Assembly (NCBI RefSeq): GCF_007989625.1
Contig: NZ_BJUK01000003.1
Location: 94,756 to 158,755 of the forward strand
Source of the DNA: Bisbaumannia pacifica
GTDB taxonomy: Bacteria > Pseudomonadota > Gammaproteobacteria > Pseudomonadales > Halomonadaceae
Length of the DNA stretch: 64,000 nt
Reading direction: 5' to 3'
Part shown: positions 63,834 to 64,000 of the stretch, one piece after another
Layout: each line of letters opens with the position of its first letter
Numbering within the stretch: position 1 is the stretch's first letter
The notes under the pieces: model-generated
Seen by the model: only the letters and a program-made list of their open reading frames with translations
Databases searched by the model: none
Told to the model about the DNA's origin: nothing
Position numbers and translations under genes: made by a program

Positions 63834-63884
63834 GTCCGGCAGTATCGGCGGTAGCGCGCTGAGTCAGCGCCGCCGATACCACCT
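63834..63884 (+). terminator. Hairpin after the XRE-cupin gene
   Basis: Perfect 10-base arms GTATCGGCGG and CCGCCGATAC near 63842-63880, no T-run. It is part of a repeated unit (gene tail plus this spacer) that recurs in degraded form at about 63940-63975. Confidence 0.55.
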
Positions 63885-64000
63885 CGCCGCCCCTTGCTCC
63901 GACGGCGGCACCGAGCAGCATCACGCCTGACCACACCTGGGGTCTCGCGCGGAATCAGCGCCGCTAACACAAGCCCGCCGCCCTCCTTCTCCGACAGCGG
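63885..64000 (+). repeat. Two further copies of the XRE-cupin gene 3' end
   Basis: Copy 2 (63885-63930) ends TCCGACGGCGGCACCGAGCA and onward to TGA, encoding SDGGTEQHHA-stop as in the gene, with two synonymous changes. Copy 3 starts at 63978 (SFSDS...) and runs off the window. The spacers between the copies are also related, so the unit is about 95 bases. Confidence 0.85.

Overview
This window is chromosomal DNA from a high-GC gammaproteobacterium, most probably Halomonas or a close relative. The evidence is gene content (AcnB, PpsA/PpsR, RraA, MiaE, a psrA-lexA-dinB block, an H-NS-like protein of the kind I associate with Halomonas) and strongly GC-biased codon use. I see no rRNA, tRNA, CRISPR array or intact insertion sequence. 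Identifications rest on reading the translations and motifs; no database search was run.

Layout. 1-18.6 kb is mostly core: the end of a pterin synthase-like gene and a Cys-cluster protein, a large BTAD/AAA/TPR regulator, miaE with a DUF1289 gene, acnB, rraA, a dicarboxylate/amino-acid symporter, a membrane-anchored glycerophosphodiesterase, ggt, and divergent ppsA/ppsR. 18.6-38.7 kb is an accessory block. Thirteen consecutive minus-strand genes run from a TonB receptor at 37.6 kb down to 19.0 kb with mostly tiny gaps or ATGA overlaps, next to a divergent PchR-like AraC regulator. 38.9-47.7 kb holds acyl-CoA catabolism (glutarate and valine branches), a MATE pump, a LiuR-like MerR regulator and a fatty acyl-CoA ligase. 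47.7-53.4 kb resembles the Pseudomonas mtnP-nagZ-psrA-lexA neighbourhood. 53.5-58.1 kb has a TMEM165/MneA-type exporter behind a yybP-ykoY riboswitch, a CbiM-like permease, purU, an RNase J and an H-NS-like gene. 58.3-63.0 kb is a six-gene molybdenum cofactor operon with a MoaC-MoaD fusion. The window ends with an XRE-cupin regulator.

The most interesting system is the accessory operon. It joins three modules I do not know together elsewhere: (i) homologues of the prodigiosin enzymes PigD (ThDP-dependent, Stetter-type addition) and PigE (acyl-thioester reductase fused to a class III aminotransferase), without the rest of a prodigiosin cluster; (ii) a CysO/Mec/MoeZ sulfur-carrier module without CysM, comparable to the sulfur modules of the thioquinolobactin and pyridine-dithiocarboxylate pathways; (iii) an acyl-CoA ligase, an ACAD11-like dehydrogenase and a double-length CaiB-type CoA transferase. 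A TonB receptor, a methyltransferase, two MFS transporters and an AraC regulator frame it. The inferred product is a sulfur-containing, pyrroline-type small molecule, possibly a metal chelator that is exported and re-imported.

A second pattern is that at least five genes (ggt, the gcdG-like CoA transferase, hpt, dinB, the XRE-cupin gene) have a short extra copy of their own 3' end just beyond the stop codon. In the diverged copies most substitutions are synonymous, which suggests scars of allele replacement rather than simple slippage.
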